Positions 26,202 to 35,037 of a stretch of 54,996 nt of DNA are shown one piece after another. Below the pieces are notes generated by a model, which saw only the letters and a list, made by a program, of their open reading frames with translations, searched no databases and was not told where the DNA came from. The DNA lies in NCBI GenBank assembly GCA_017617295.1, contig JAFZWN010000009.1, positions 1 to 54,996 on the forward strand, read 5' to 3'. Numbering within the stretch: position 1 is the stretch's first letter; each line of letters opens with the position of its first letter. This DNA comes from Clostridiales bacterium (GTDB taxonomy: Bacteria > Bacillota > Clostridia > Saccharofermentanales > Saccharofermentanaceae). A program made the position numbers and the translations under genes.

Positions 26202-27743
26202 TCAGTTAAGGACTCCTTCGGCATAATCGATAAGCATCTGCGGGATATACATATAGTGGTTGCTTTCGTAGAGCCTCATTACATATGAGGTCACTTCGTG
26301 GGAATCCAGGCGTTCCGCGAGATTTGAAAGCCCCTGCAAAGTAGAATCGTTATCGCCGTAATATTCCTCATAATCGGCATCTTCAAGAGTCCCGCCGGTC
26401 AGATATAAGAACTTGTCAAATGTATCGTTTCTGTCAAAGTAACCATACTCATCCTTATATCCGTCAAAGTACTCCGTATCAGTAAAGTAGGGAGTCCAGA
26501 AAGCCGGACTTCCTATGATATATTCAGAGAAAGGCTGATTCTCGTAAAGGTCGGAATTAAATGCAGCGTAATGTGTGAATATGCCACCCTGCGAATGTCC
26601 GAAAAGGCACGAGACCGAGGTATCGATATTATACTGCTCCGACAGATAAGGCATCATATTATCGGTAATGAAGTCCAGGAATTCCCTCATATTAAGGCAG
26701 AACTCATTGGCGCGTACCTCATTGTCCCACGGATCGATCCTGTAATCCTGACCTATGGTTACCAGTATCTTTTCTTCGGCTCTGCCCTGTTCCATCTCAG
26801 TATAAAGGCTATACACATCATTGAACCTCCATACGGCGTCTGTCATTACCAGAGCTCCGTAGGAACGGTCAGGATCATAGGAGGGAGGAGTAATGACATG
26901 TATGACATAGTTCTTCTGAAGTTCCCGGTCGAAGAAATGGAATTCTCTTATGTGATCCTCGATCTGACGCACCTGTTCCTCGTCAAACTCCCAGTACATG
27001 CTCTGTTGATCAGAAGATACGGCAGGGTGTTCATATGAATATACCGTATAATCTTCCAGTGTTCCTGCGGGCAGCTCCTCCACCTGACCGGCGATAAGAG
27101 TATCGAAGAACAGTACGAGGTCATCATAGGCCTGTTCTTCGAATACTTCATCTCTTTCACCGTTTTCGACGCACAGCCTGAGCTCTTCGCGGAGCATATC
27201 CTTCAGTTCATCATAGTTCCCGAAAGAGAGTTCACTGTAAGTTGAATCGTAAGTCTCAGGGTCGAAATGCAGGAATGTGATCTCTCCCGCTCCTCCGTCA
27301 TACTCATATGGCGGCATGATGCAATAGTATCTGGTGCCGTTTACGAGTATTCCCTGAATGATCTGATCATAGTATTCAGGATTTTCTTCGATATCGGATA
27401 AGATGGCGGAGCGTTCGGATTCCGTGTACTCATCTGTGTATTCTTCATAATAGGATATATAGTCGTCGACATACCATACTTCGTATGCGATCTTGTGAGA
27501 GAAACTCTCGAAATACGGATCCGTATCATCTGCCCCGGTATCTTCCCACGGCCTTTGAAGGAGCATAAGATCAGTCTCTTCCGTGGCTGCCAGCTCATCA
27601 TCAGTCATGTGATTTACAAGCGCTGCGGTATCGGTCCTATCAGCTTCGGCCGTCGTACCGGATACGGTCACGGATCCTTTTCTGCAGGAAGAAAGAGGTA
27701 TGAGAAGTGTGGCGGATAAAAGTACTGAGATCAGTTTTTTCAT
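26202..27743 (-). CDS. Esterase-like lipoprotein (putative esterase family)
   Basis: This 513-residue protein has a lipoprotein signal (MKKLISVLLSATLLIPLSSC) and an acidic N-terminal region. The C-terminal 270 residues resemble PF00756-type esterases: YGALVMTDAVWRFND, the nucleophile elbow CLFGHSQGGIF (Ser near 389), and a His in LYESNHYMYIP (about 497). This family includes siderophore and feruloyl esterases, so the extracellular substrate could be a plant ester or something else. The divergent two-component system upstream may regulate it. The ribosome binding site is AAAGGAA. Confidence 0.75.
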   Translation of the reverse strand: MKKLISVLLSATLLIPLSSCRKGSVTVSGTTAEADRTDTAALVNHMTDDELAATEETDLMLLQRPWEDTGADDTDPYFESFSHKIAYEVWYVDDYISYYEEYTDEYTESERSAILSDIEENPEYYDQIIQGILVNGTRYYCIMPPYEYDGGAGEITFLHFDPETYDSTYSELSFGNYDELKDMLREELRLCVENGERDEVFEEQAYDDLVLFFDTLIAGQVEELPAGTLEDYTVYSYEHPAVSSDQQSMYWEFDEEQVRQIEDHIREFHFFDRELQKNYVIHVITPPSYDPDRSYGALVMTDAVWRFNDVYSLYTEMEQGRAEEKILVTIGQDYRIDPWDNEVRANEFCLNMREFLDFITDNMMPYLSEQYNIDTSVSCLFGHSQGGIFTHYAAFNSDLYENQPFSEYIIGSPAFWTPYFTDTEYFDGYKDEYGYFDRNDTFDKFLYLTGGTLEDADYEEYYGDNDSTLQGLSNLAERLDSHEVTSYVMRLYESNHYMYIPQMLIDYAEGVLN

Positions 27744-27818
27744 TTTTATATGTTCCTTTCGATTACTGATCTGAGTCTAACAAGTTAAGATGGAACCTAT
27801 ACGGAATCAATATGTATT

Positions 27819-29213
27819 TTATATGGAGGGAAGCTGTATCTGTGCATTGACACGGGTTCCGTCACAGGTTATGGAGCAGGAGCCGCCGTGTTTTACGATT
27901 ATGGCTCTTGCGAGATGCAGCCCGAGACCGGAGCCGCCGGTCTTCCTGCTCCTGGACTTGTCGGAACGGTAAAAAGCATCAAAGAGATGTTCGAGATCGT
28001 CATCTGAGATATAGCCTTCATTTGTGATCTTTATCTTCGCTCCGCCGTCTTCTCTTGTACAGACGACCGAGACGGCCGAACCTTCTTCGCTGTAGAAGAC
28101 CGCGTTTGACAGGAATGCTTCCATGGCGATCCCAAGGAAATCGCGGTTACCATTTATACGGATACCGGGAGTGATCGCCGCATCCACACTGATATTTCTT
28201 ATATCCAGAAGATCACGGTCGTTCTCGAATACATTTTCCAGCAGCTTTGAGATATCGATCTCTTCGGATTCCAATGCGGTGTCGGATTTGATCTTTGATA
28301 CCATGAAGATCTCCTCTATGAGGCTTCTCATCCGCTTTACGTTACGGAGGAGCTTCGGAAGATATTCCTCCGTATTGTCATAGGGAGCGACGCCCTCGAT
28401 CATTCCCGTGAGCTGTCCTTCCATTATCGTAACGGGGGTCTTCAGTTCGTGCGAGGCGGCCATGAAGAAGACGGTCTTTTCTTCTTCGAGTTCATTGACC
28501 CTCTTAAGTTCTGCTGCGAGCTCATCGTTTTTTATCTGAAGTTCCTCGTTCATCCTGGTAAGTCCCGATGCGATCTTACCGAGTTCATCGGTCCTGCCCC
28601 GGGAACCATCCGGATCCGCACCGCTCATCTTAAGTGCGATATCGCTCATGTCCTTTACGGGTCTTCCGAACAACCGGTAGTAAAGATATGAGAAGACTGC
28701 CGACAGTATGACCGCTGTGAGGATAATGAGCGGCAGGGTCCTGGTAAGCGGGATGATCAGAGCATTAACGTTATTGACCACATATGTATATACTAAAGTT
28801 ACGAGCTGTCCGTCCTTAAAACGCACATCGACAGCGGAGGTGTGGGTATAGGAATCCTCGGGCACACGATAATTGTATTCAGACAGTTCCCATTTTGAAT
28901 TACAGGCAAGCATTCCCGGCAGCGGTATTATAGAATCCAGGTCTGAGTCGGGCTCGAGTGCGTATAGACAGCAGTCGGTCTCCCTTATAAATTCATCAAG
29001 GATGTCTCCGCTTTTTCCGAGTTCCACTGAAGAAAGATCAAAAACGAGCTGTCCGACACGCTGCTCCATTCGGGCTTCCTGTTCGATGCTGGCCACTTTC
29101 GGCGCCGCAAAGAACAGCAGAGCGCAGATCAGTGTGCATAAAAGGAGCTGAAAGGAGAAGGTTATGAGAAATACCTTCAGAGAGAAACTGTTCTTAATCT
29201 TTCTGAATAACAC
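27819..29213 (-). CDS. Two-transmembrane sensor histidine kinase
   Basis: This 464-residue protein has membrane helices at about 11-36 and 157-180, an extracytoplasmic sensor of about 120 residues, a HAMP domain (about 178-230), a coiled linker, HisKA with AASHELKTPVTIM (H255) and the ATPase G box GSGLGLHLARAI. The start is GTG 29213, inside the 3' end of the response regulator gene (20-bp overlap), so translation is coupled. The signal is unknown. The divergent small lipoprotein and the downstream esterase lipoprotein are the nearest candidate targets. Confidence 0.92.
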   Translation of the reverse strand: MLFRKIKNSFSLKVFLITFSFQLLLCTLICALLFFAAPKVASIEQEARMEQRVGQLVFDLSSVELGKSGDILDEFIRETDCCLYALEPDSDLDSIIPLPGMLACNSKWELSEYNYRVPEDSYTHTSAVDVRFKDGQLVTLVYTYVVNNVNALIIPLTRTLPLIILTAVILSAVFSYLYYRLFGRPVKDMSDIALKMSGADPDGSRGRTDELGKIASGLTRMNEELQIKNDELAAELKRVNELEEEKTVFFMAASHELKTPVTIMEGQLTGMIEGVAPYDNTEEYLPKLLRNVKRMRSLIEEIFMVSKIKSDTALESEEIDISKLLENVFENDRDLLDIRNISVDAAITPGIRINGNRDFLGIAMEAFLSNAVFYSEEGSAVSVVCTREDGGAKIKITNEGYISDDDLEHLFDAFYRSDKSRSRKTGGSGLGLHLARAIIVKHGGSCSITCDGTRVNAQIQLPSI

Positions 29214-29865
29214 GGTATCCGCGCCCCCTTACGGTGTCGATATAATCACCGCCGAGCTTCTGGCGGATATTCTTTATATGGCTGTCGACGATCCTCTCGT
29301 CAACGAGCGAGTTATAATCCCAGAGCATATCGAGGAGCATGCCTCTCGAATATACTCTACCGGGGTTCTTTATCAGGAGCAGAAGGAGCTCGTATTCCCT
29401 GGCGGTAAGTTCGACCGGCTTATTTCCTACCGAACATAACATGCGGTCGGGATCCATCACTATATCTCTGTAGCGGTAGAGTTTCCCGTCCGCCTCTGAG
29501 GAAATGTTCCCGCGTCTTAAGAGGGCTTTTACCTTACGCAGGAAGATACCTATCGAGAATGGTTTTGTCATATAGTCGTCGGCCATCCTGTCGTAGCCTT
29601 TGATCACGGAGGCATCGTCATCCAGTGCCGACAGGAACATGACAGGCACAGACGAATGCTTCCTGATATATTCGCATACGCCGTAGCCGTCTATACCGGG
29701 TATCATGATATCCAGCACCACAAGGTCATAAGAGCCTTCGGAAAAGAGATCTATCGCCTCTATCCCGTCGTGTGCCACGCTGACCTGATATCCGTCATTT
29801 CGAAGGTAGCTCTCGATCAGTTCACTTATATCCGGTTCGTCTTCAACAATAAGTATCCTGTTCAT
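29194..29865 (-). CDS. OmpR-family response regulator
   Basis: This 223-residue protein has the acidic pocket EDEPD (8-12), phospho-acceptor D52 in LVVLDIMIPG, the receiver Lys in YMTKPFS, and a winged helix-turn-helix ending in YIDTVRGRGYRV. It overlaps its kinase gene by 20 bp. No Shine-Dalgarno sequence precedes the ATG, and an extended -10 ends 9 nt before it, so the message is predicted to be nearly leaderless. Confidence 0.92.
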   Translation of the reverse strand: MNRILIVEDEPDISELIESYLRNDGYQVSVAHDGIEAIDLFSEGSYDLVVLDIMIPGIDGYGVCEYIRKHSSVPVMFLSALDDDASVIKGYDRMADDYMTKPFSIGIFLRKVKALLRRGNISSEADGKLYRYRDIVMDPDRMLCSVGNKPVELTAREYELLLLLIKNPGRVYSRGMLLDMLWDYNSLVDERIVDSHIKNIRQKLGGDYIDTVRGRGYRVIQKD

Positions 29866-29874
29866 ACTTAAGAT

Positions 29875-29883
29875 AATATAACA
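29875..29883 (-). promoter_or_regulatory. Extended -10 promoter of the second response-regulator operon
   Basis: On the minus strand TGTTATATT (29883-29875) is followed by 9 nt and the ATG at 29865. No ribosome binding site lies between. Confidence 0.45.
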
Positions 29884-29936
29884 CTAATATGGATTTTGTG
29901 TGGAGAAACGCGACCCTGATAAAGGTTCTTCGTGTT

Positions 29937-29942
29937 GTATAA
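29937..29942 (+). promoter_or_regulatory. -10 element of the small lipoprotein gene
   Basis: A consensus TATAAT sits 28 nt before ATG 29971. No clear -35 is seen 16-18 nt upstream. Confidence 0.45.
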
Positions 29943-29970
29943 TGTAAACGATATGAAAGGATGGGGGACC

Positions 29971-30468
29971 ATGAAAAGAACGATAGGAATAATACTTGCT
30001 GTATTAATGATATTTGCGGGCGGCTGCTCCAAAGACATCGCGGGAAGAGGCGGTGGCGATATAGTTACGGATCAGGATATTCAGGCGCTCCGGGAGATCG
30101 AAGGTCCGCTGTTCAGTTATACGGTAAGTAACGGCGGAGAAGAGGATATCACCTCGGACTTTCATACGAGAACCTGTTATGACCTTGATCATGACGGGAC
30201 GCTTACGAGGTCAGTCTGCTATAACATTTCCGATCCCGAAGTTACGGAGACCACGATATCCGATAAGGATTACCGTACTGTATACGGATTTATCCTTGAT
30301 TCGATGGAACTGGGGGAACAGGATCTCGGGAGGCGCGGCTGCGATACACCTCTTCTGACTTTCTGTTACTATGATGAAGAAGGGGAGAGACAGATCCTCT
30401 ACAGATGTGATGAACTTGGCGACAGCCAAAGAGAGATCAGTGATATCCTTTTATCGTATTTTGACTGA
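29971..30468 (+). CDS. Small lipoprotein, function unknown
   Basis: This 165-residue protein has a clear lipoprotein signal (MKRTIGIILAVLMIF, lipobox AGGC). The mature part is acidic, with a DLDHDGTLTRSVCY segment and four Cys; no family recognised. ATG 29971 is chosen for the signal peptide and the GGATGGGGG just upstream. It is divergent from the two-component operon and convergent with a membrane-protein gene 32 bp away. It may be a target of the adjacent regulator, but the sequence does not prove it. Confidence 0.7.
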   Translation: MKRTIGIILAVLMIFAGGCSKDIAGRGGGDIVTDQDIQALREIEGPLFSYTVSNGGEEDITSDFHTRTCYDLDHDGTLTRSVCYNISDPEVTETTISDKDYRTVYGFILDSMELGEQDLGRRGCDTPLLTFCYYDEEGERQILYRCDELGDSQREISDILLSYFD

Positions 30469-30500
30469 CGTTTATATAAAGTATTCTGACCGGCAGGCTC

Positions 30501-31883
30501 TTAATCGACTGCAGGCCAGTCGATATCCGTGTAGCCGTCGATGATCTCATCCCGAAGTCTGTTGTACTCGGAGAGTCCTACTTGGGTTCCGTTCCATGAA
30601 TAGGAATCGAGACGGGATTCGGGCGGGATTATCTCATCCGTGCCGTAGGGATAGATATCTTCTTCATAAGCTAACAGCACGAGTTCGGAACCTCTTATCT
30701 CGTAGATCATCTCATACATGACATCCCCGTTTTCTCCGCTGCAGAATATGAGCGGATATTCATGCCCGCTGTCTTTTCTTATATAGCCTCTTACCGAGAC
30801 GCCGCTCATGTTGCCCCAGACCTGATAGGGAACAGAGTTCTCTTCGTCGTAAAAAACTATCCTTGTATTACCGGATACTTCACTAGTCATGCCGCCCGAG
30901 ATAAAGAATACCGGTATGGAATCGGAATCGAGCGTGACAACACTGCCGCTTAAGATGGAGGTATCGACCGGGTCTTCCGTGCCCGAGATCTCACCCCAGT
31001 TATACAGATCCTGCCGGAACAAAGAGTAATATGCGTTGGTCGCTCTTTGCTGGCGGACACCTATATCTTTTCCTTTAAGAGTATTAAGAGTTACATGGTA
31101 ACTGACCGAGAGTATGATCGAGATCACAAATACTGCCGTGATCGATATCATGCTTATCCTGTGAGGACCTTTGTGAGTCTTTCCGCTCCAAATAAGAAAT
31201 GCCACACATGCCAGTCCGAGGACTATCATAACAAGACTGTCTAAGAACTTCAGAAAAGGACTTCTTATCGAGGAGCCCGAATACATTACAGGAATAGTGA
31301 TAAGAAACATTATCACAGATGCGGTAAGAAGCCATATCTTTGCCTTCGAAAAGAGCTTAAGTCCCGGCAGGAGATTGATCATGGAAGCGAGAATGACGGT
31401 TAAGACAGCCGCCCGGAAAAAGATACCTCCCAAAGTGGTCTTCTCGGTCCTGAATATGAGGGAGATAAAAGTATATAAGGCGTTGAAAACGCAGATAAAA
31501 AGAAAACCGAAACGGGTGATCACGGTTCCAAGCTTTCCTTTGAAGCGCTCAAGGTTAAGTACCTGAAGTGCTATTACCGCAAGCGCGAACACAAACCTTG
31601 CCGGGAGCCACAGGAGATTACTGAAGTAATCGATCTCGAGAATGAGAAAGACTACACTTTGGACTATGCAGTGAAGTATCAGTCTTTTCCTGATGAAACA
31701 GGCGGCGAGTGCGAGGATCGTGAGGCTTAGAAACAGGAATAAGTGTATCCTGAACTGACCGGGGTATGCGGGAGATGTGATCATGCGGCTTGTAAAGATT
31801 TGTATCAGTCTCTCGATGGCACAGAAAAACAGACACCCTGCCGCAAAGAGCATAAGTCTATCCCTGTTCACGGTCTTTTCCAT
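30501..31883 (-). CDS. Polytopic membrane protein with extracytoplasmic C-terminal domain, function unknown
   Basis: Of 460 residues, the first 270 or so contain about eight hydrophobic helices. The C-terminal 190 residues are soluble and likely outside, with segments such as FFISGGMTSEVSGNTRIVFYD and RLDSYSWNGTQVGLSEYNRL. I do not recognise the family. The start has a good GGGGAGG ribosome binding site. It appears monocistronic. Confidence 0.7.
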   Translation of the reverse strand: MEKTVNRDRLMLFAAGCLFFCAIERLIQIFTSRMITSPAYPGQFRIHLFLFLSLTILALAACFIRKRLILHCIVQSVVFLILEIDYFSNLLWLPARFVFALAVIALQVLNLERFKGKLGTVITRFGFLFICVFNALYTFISLIFRTEKTTLGGIFFRAAVLTVILASMINLLPGLKLFSKAKIWLLTASVIMFLITIPVMYSGSSIRSPFLKFLDSLVMIVLGLACVAFLIWSGKTHKGPHRISMISITAVFVISIILSVSYHVTLNTLKGKDIGVRQQRATNAYYSLFRQDLYNWGEISGTEDPVDTSILSGSVVTLDSDSIPVFFISGGMTSEVSGNTRIVFYDEENSVPYQVWGNMSGVSVRGYIRKDSGHEYPLIFCSGENGDVMYEMIYEIRGSELVLLAYEEDIYPYGTDEIIPPESRLDSYSWNGTQVGLSEYNRLRDEIIDGYTDIDWPAVD

Positions 31884-31960
31884 GCCGGACCTCCCCGTTT
31901 ATATTCCCTGTCTATAGTATAACCGAAGAGGGCGGATCCGTTCTTTACAATTATGTTGTT

Positions 31961-32878
31961 TTACTGCGGTTCCCAGGTGCCCTGCTGTCTTATGTCGGTC
32001 TTTTCCGCTTCGTTCGTAAGAAGCTCCATTTCCTCATCCGTGAGAGTAACATCAATGGCTGCTGCCAGAGCAGACGCGTGGGAAGGTTTGGTTATCCCTA
32101 CGATCGGAACGGAGCCTTTGCCGATCGCCCAGAGGATGGGTACCTGAGAAGGATCGATCCCGTGCTTATCCGCTATCTCTGCCATTACCGACAAAAGCCC
32201 ATCTATCTTTTTAAACTTTGAGGCCGGGAATGAAAAGTTCCTCATTGAGAATGTCGGAAAGTGATCTTTTGAGTTATAGTGTCCGCTTAGTGCGCCCTGC
32301 TCGAGGACCATATATGCATAGTATGTGATCCCTTTGCCCCTGCAGTAGTCGATTATAGGCTGCTGATCGTTTCTAAGCAGACTGAAGTGGTTCTGGACAG
32401 CCCCGAGCCGTAGTCCCTCTTTGGAAAGCTGCGCTTCGGAATCTTTGATATGCTGAAGCGATACGTTCGAGATACCCAGAGACTTTATCCTTCCGCTTCT
32501 AAGAAGAGGGACGGCTTCAGCGATGTTGTCTGAAAGCGCATTGGGGACGTGTATCCAGAACAGATCGCAGTTATCCCTTCCCAGACGCTTCATGCTCTCT
32601 TCAAAGGACTTCGTCAGGTCACCGCTTTTGTATTTCTTTCCGGGCATGAACTTGGTGGAGATGAATATGTCGTCATGCCCCTTTATGAGAGAACCAAGGA
32701 AAGTCTCGCAGGTTCCCATTCCGTAGACTGCCGCAGTATCCCAGTTTTTAAATCCCGCCTTTACGGCTTCCTCAAAAGAAGCCTTCAGAGTCCCGGGATC
32801 GTTCTTCTTTCCGAAGATCATCGACGAGCCGTTCATTCCGGTGCCCCATGCCCATGTTCCTATCAGTATGTCTTTCAT
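31961..32878 (-). CDS. Aldo/keto reductase
   Basis: This 305-residue TIM-barrel oxidoreductase uses NAD(P)H. Landmarks: the catalytic Asp and Tyr in NWDTAAVYGMGTCETFLG, the Lys in FISTKFMPG, the His in LFWIHVPN, and GISNVSLQHI and AIGKGSVPIVGI for the cofactor side. ATG 32878 is chosen because AAGGAGG lies 8 nt upstream; the longer frame from 32974 reads back through the regulator gene. It lies directly downstream of a Crp-family regulator (coding ends 2 nt apart), which probably controls it. Substrate unknown. Confidence 0.92.
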   Translation of the reverse strand: MKDILIGTWAWGTGMNGSSMIFGKKNDPGTLKASFEEAVKAGFKNWDTAAVYGMGTCETFLGSLIKGHDDIFISTKFMPGKKYKSGDLTKSFEESMKRLGRDNCDLFWIHVPNALSDNIAEAVPLLRSGRIKSLGISNVSLQHIKDSEAQLSKEGLRLGAVQNHFSLLRNDQQPIIDYCRGKGITYYAYMVLEQGALSGHYNSKDHFPTFSMRNFSFPASKFKKIDGLLSVMAEIADKHGIDPSQVPILWAIGKGSVPIVGITKPSHASALAAAIDVTLTDEEMELLTNEAEKTDIRQQGTWEPQ

Positions 32879-32880
32879 CG

Positions 32881-33474
32881 TTATTCCTCCTTCATGGCTT
32901 TCCTGATCCTGGACAGGGATTCCGGCGCGATGCCGAGATATGTCGCTATGTGCCTTTGCGGCACTTTGCTGCACAGGTCGGGATAGATCTTTTTGAGATG
33001 AAGATATCTTTCTGTGGCGTTCTCGACAAGGAAGCCGTTCTCACGGTAGATCTTGTAACGGAGACCGTTTTCAAGAAGCGTTATCCAGATATCCTTAAAG
33101 TCGTTGTCGTTTCTGATGAGTTCCTTAACAGCCTTTACTTCGAGGAACATCACAGTTGTTTCCTCGATGGCTTCCCACATGCAGAGATATCCGTCGTACC
33201 CGAACAATCCCTCGTCCATGCAAAGAGCGCCTTCAGGTGCGAATCCTCTGGTGATGTCGTTTCCGTCACGGTCAACGTAGTAGCCTCTGGCGATGCCGTT
33301 AAGGACCAGTCCTGCCGTTGTGGCAGGCTCTCCTATGAAGGCTAACCTTTCACCTTTTGATATCACGCGGAAGGTTGCCTTTGAAACGATCGTCTCCAGA
33401 AGTTCATCGCTGACTGTAAGGCCGTACTTTGACGCATATAAGCGCAGCTGATCTACGAAAAAACCTTTGTCCAT
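32881..33474 (-). CDS. Crp/Fnr-family transcriptional regulator
   Basis: This 197-residue protein has a cyclic-nucleotide-binding-like beta-barrel (about 20-125, with GERLAFIGEPATTAG and IARGYYVDRDGND) and a C-terminal helix-turn-helix (VPQRHIATYLGIAPESLSRIRKAM). Fnr-type iron-sulfur cysteines are absent from the N-terminus. ATG 33474 is used because AGGAGG lies just upstream; the frame from 33504 adds ten residues without support. It is in one operon with the aldo/keto reductase. Confidence 0.88.
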   Translation of the reverse strand: MDKGFFVDQLRLYASKYGLTVSDELLETIVSKATFRVISKGERLAFIGEPATTAGLVLNGIARGYYVDRDGNDITRGFAPEGALCMDEGLFGYDGYLCMWEAIEETTVMFLEVKAVKELIRNDNDFKDIWITLLENGLRYKIYRENGFLVENATERYLHLKKIYPDLCSKVPQRHIATYLGIAPESLSRIRKAMKEE

Positions 33475-33547
33475 TTTCTGCCTCCTGATGACAATGTAAC
33501 ACAAAAGGAGATCCGCTTCATTGACAAATGTTAAGACGGATACCGGT

Positions 33548-34399
33548 TCAAACCGGGAAGAATATCCTGGTGTAACCGCAGTGGGCGCAGATGCCCTTGG
33601 AGTTGTTGGGAGCGATCTTCATCATGGCTCCGCATGAGGGACATGTCGGATCTATCTTACGCAGTTTAAGATCATCAAAATGATGTCCCGTCTGCTGTTC
33701 GACGAAAAACTTGAAAGCATCGAGTGCGTACTGCTCCCGCTCGCTCACGCCGTCGATGGCTGCGATCTGATAAGCCTGTTCTACCATCTCGATCAGATCG
33801 GCGGGATCGGCATGCTCCAGATACTTCTTGGCGGTACTGAAAGCCTGCTCGGGATTACATATCGATGTGTAGATACCGCTCTTGAACTTTGAAGGGATCT
33901 GAGGGTCGGCATCTATGTGCTTCATGAGCTCGTAAAGATCCTTTCGCTCCTCAGCCGTTACGTCGTTGTCGCAGGATGCGATATACCAGCAGAGAGAAAG
34001 TTTGCCGAGCTGTGTATAAGTATAGTCTTCCTCCCTCTGCTTTCTGATCTGCTCTTCTGTTTCACGGGCGAACTTTGCCGCTTCTTCTCTTCTGATATCT
34101 TCAGGATCCCTGCTGACGGGAGGTTCTATCTTTACCGGTCCTTTTTTTACCGGAGCGGCATTTAATCTGGCCTTCATCTTTTCACTGGGCTGCGATACGG
34201 GAACATCGTCAAACAGAAAGTCCTTTCCCGTTACACCGTCCCCGCCTTTTTTCTTGGCGACCGCATTGATGATCATGGCTGTGGCCGCAACCGTACCGAT
34301 CGTAGCCAGGGGACCCAGGTCTTTGGCTCTGCGCCTTCTGCCGTGCCTTTTACTGCCGGAATTGAAAAGTGACCTGAGAAGCTTTTTTCCTAATCCCAT
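33548..34399 (-). CDS. TerB-like protein with N-terminal hydrophobic segment and C-terminal zinc ribbon
   Basis: Of 283 residues, about 1-40 are basic then hydrophobic (GPLATIGTVAATAMIINAVA), about 110-235 form a helical TerB-like domain (CWYIASCDNDVTAEERKDL, then QIAAIDGVSEREQYALDAF), and the C-terminus is a zinc ribbon (CPSCGAMM, then CAHCGY). TerB-like domains occur in stress and envelope proteins; the specific role is unknown. ATG 34399 has CAGGGGGA upstream; an in-frame ATG at 34417 is possible but lacks a ribosome binding site. Confidence 0.72.
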   Translation of the reverse strand: MGLGKKLLRSLFNSGSKRHGRRRRAKDLGPLATIGTVAATAMIINAVAKKKGGDGVTGKDFLFDDVPVSQPSEKMKARLNAAPVKKGPVKIEPPVSRDPEDIRREEAAKFARETEEQIRKQREEDYTYTQLGKLSLCWYIASCDNDVTAEERKDLYELMKHIDADPQIPSKFKSGIYTSICNPEQAFSTAKKYLEHADPADLIEMVEQAYQIAAIDGVSEREQYALDAFKFFVEQQTGHHFDDLKLRKIDPTCPSCGAMMKIAPNNSKGICAHCGYTRIFFPV

Positions 34400-34473
34400 C
34401 TTGAAGTCCCCCTGCATTTATAAAGCATTTTCTTGATTATATCGTATCACGGGTCATTCCGCACAGATGTTTA

Positions 34474-34736
34474 GACCCGGCTCCCTAAATCGTGCAGGAG
34501 CCGGGTCAGTGTAGAAAAGAAATAGAAGTGGTCTTATATGTATATAAAACGTAAAAGGTCTTATCAGGTTGCAGATAATTCGGGATTATCTTGAGGAATG
34601 CGCCACGGCACTTTAAACTGTTATGCTTGGTTCACGCTGGTAAACAAATGATCACCCGACCCGCGATCATATCGCGCAGACCGGGTGATTATTGAAAGGA
34701 ATGGGTTGATGTGGGTTAAACGTCAAGGCGTTTAAC
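34474..34736. other. Structured intergenic region with at least four stem-loops
   Basis: This is part of a 638-bp gap without a credible gene. Perfect or near-perfect stems: GACCCGGCTCC/GGAGCCGGGTC (34474-34507, 11 bp); GATAAT/ATTATC (34574-34590); ATCACCCG/CGGGTGAT with an inner GCGAT/ATCGC (34651-34689); GTTAAACG/CGTTTAAC (34715-34736). A direct repeat GGTCTTAT occurs at about 34550 and 34558. None of the stems has a T-run, so simple terminators do not explain them. This may be a structured RNA of unknown type. I see nothing further between 34740 and the promoter at 34977. Confidence 0.55.
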
Positions 34737-34976
34737 TATCGTTAACCAAATACATTTTATCTCTTGAACGCTGCGGATATAACCCGAAAGAATGCAGTAT
34801 GACACCCGACAAGTATGGAAAGCTTGAAGTGCGGAAGGGATAGATCACATTGATCCGGTGTATGATCTTTGAAGATAAGGGGGATGTCGCTATGCCTGTC
34901 AGGGACACGACGGATCCCAAAGGAACTCTCGGGACATTTTTCGGACGGTCTTAACAAACTAAAGGTCTCGCGGGCA

Positions 34977-35005
34977 TTTAAAACGCGCTTCAAATAATGT
35001 ATCAT
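34977..35005 (+). promoter_or_regulatory. Promoter of the GH43 gene with overlapping operator-like dyad
   Basis: TTTAAA (34977-34982), a 17-nt spacer and TATCAT (35000-35005) lie 33 nt upstream of the ATG. The dyad TTTAAAACGCGCTTCAAA (34977-34994) with a central CGCG covers the -35 and spacer and resembles LacI-family operators. Confidence 0.55.
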
Positions 35006-35037
35006 CTAGATAATGAATTTACATACGGAGGAAACTC

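Noticed and set aside
34474..34736. tmRNA, RNase P RNA, SRP RNA or 6S RNA
   Set aside because: None of the hallmark conserved sequences could be found on either strand.
34732..35005. Short minus-strand frames upstream of the GH43 gene
   Set aside because: No ribosome binding site or recognisable product; they cross the GH43 promoter and strong dyads.
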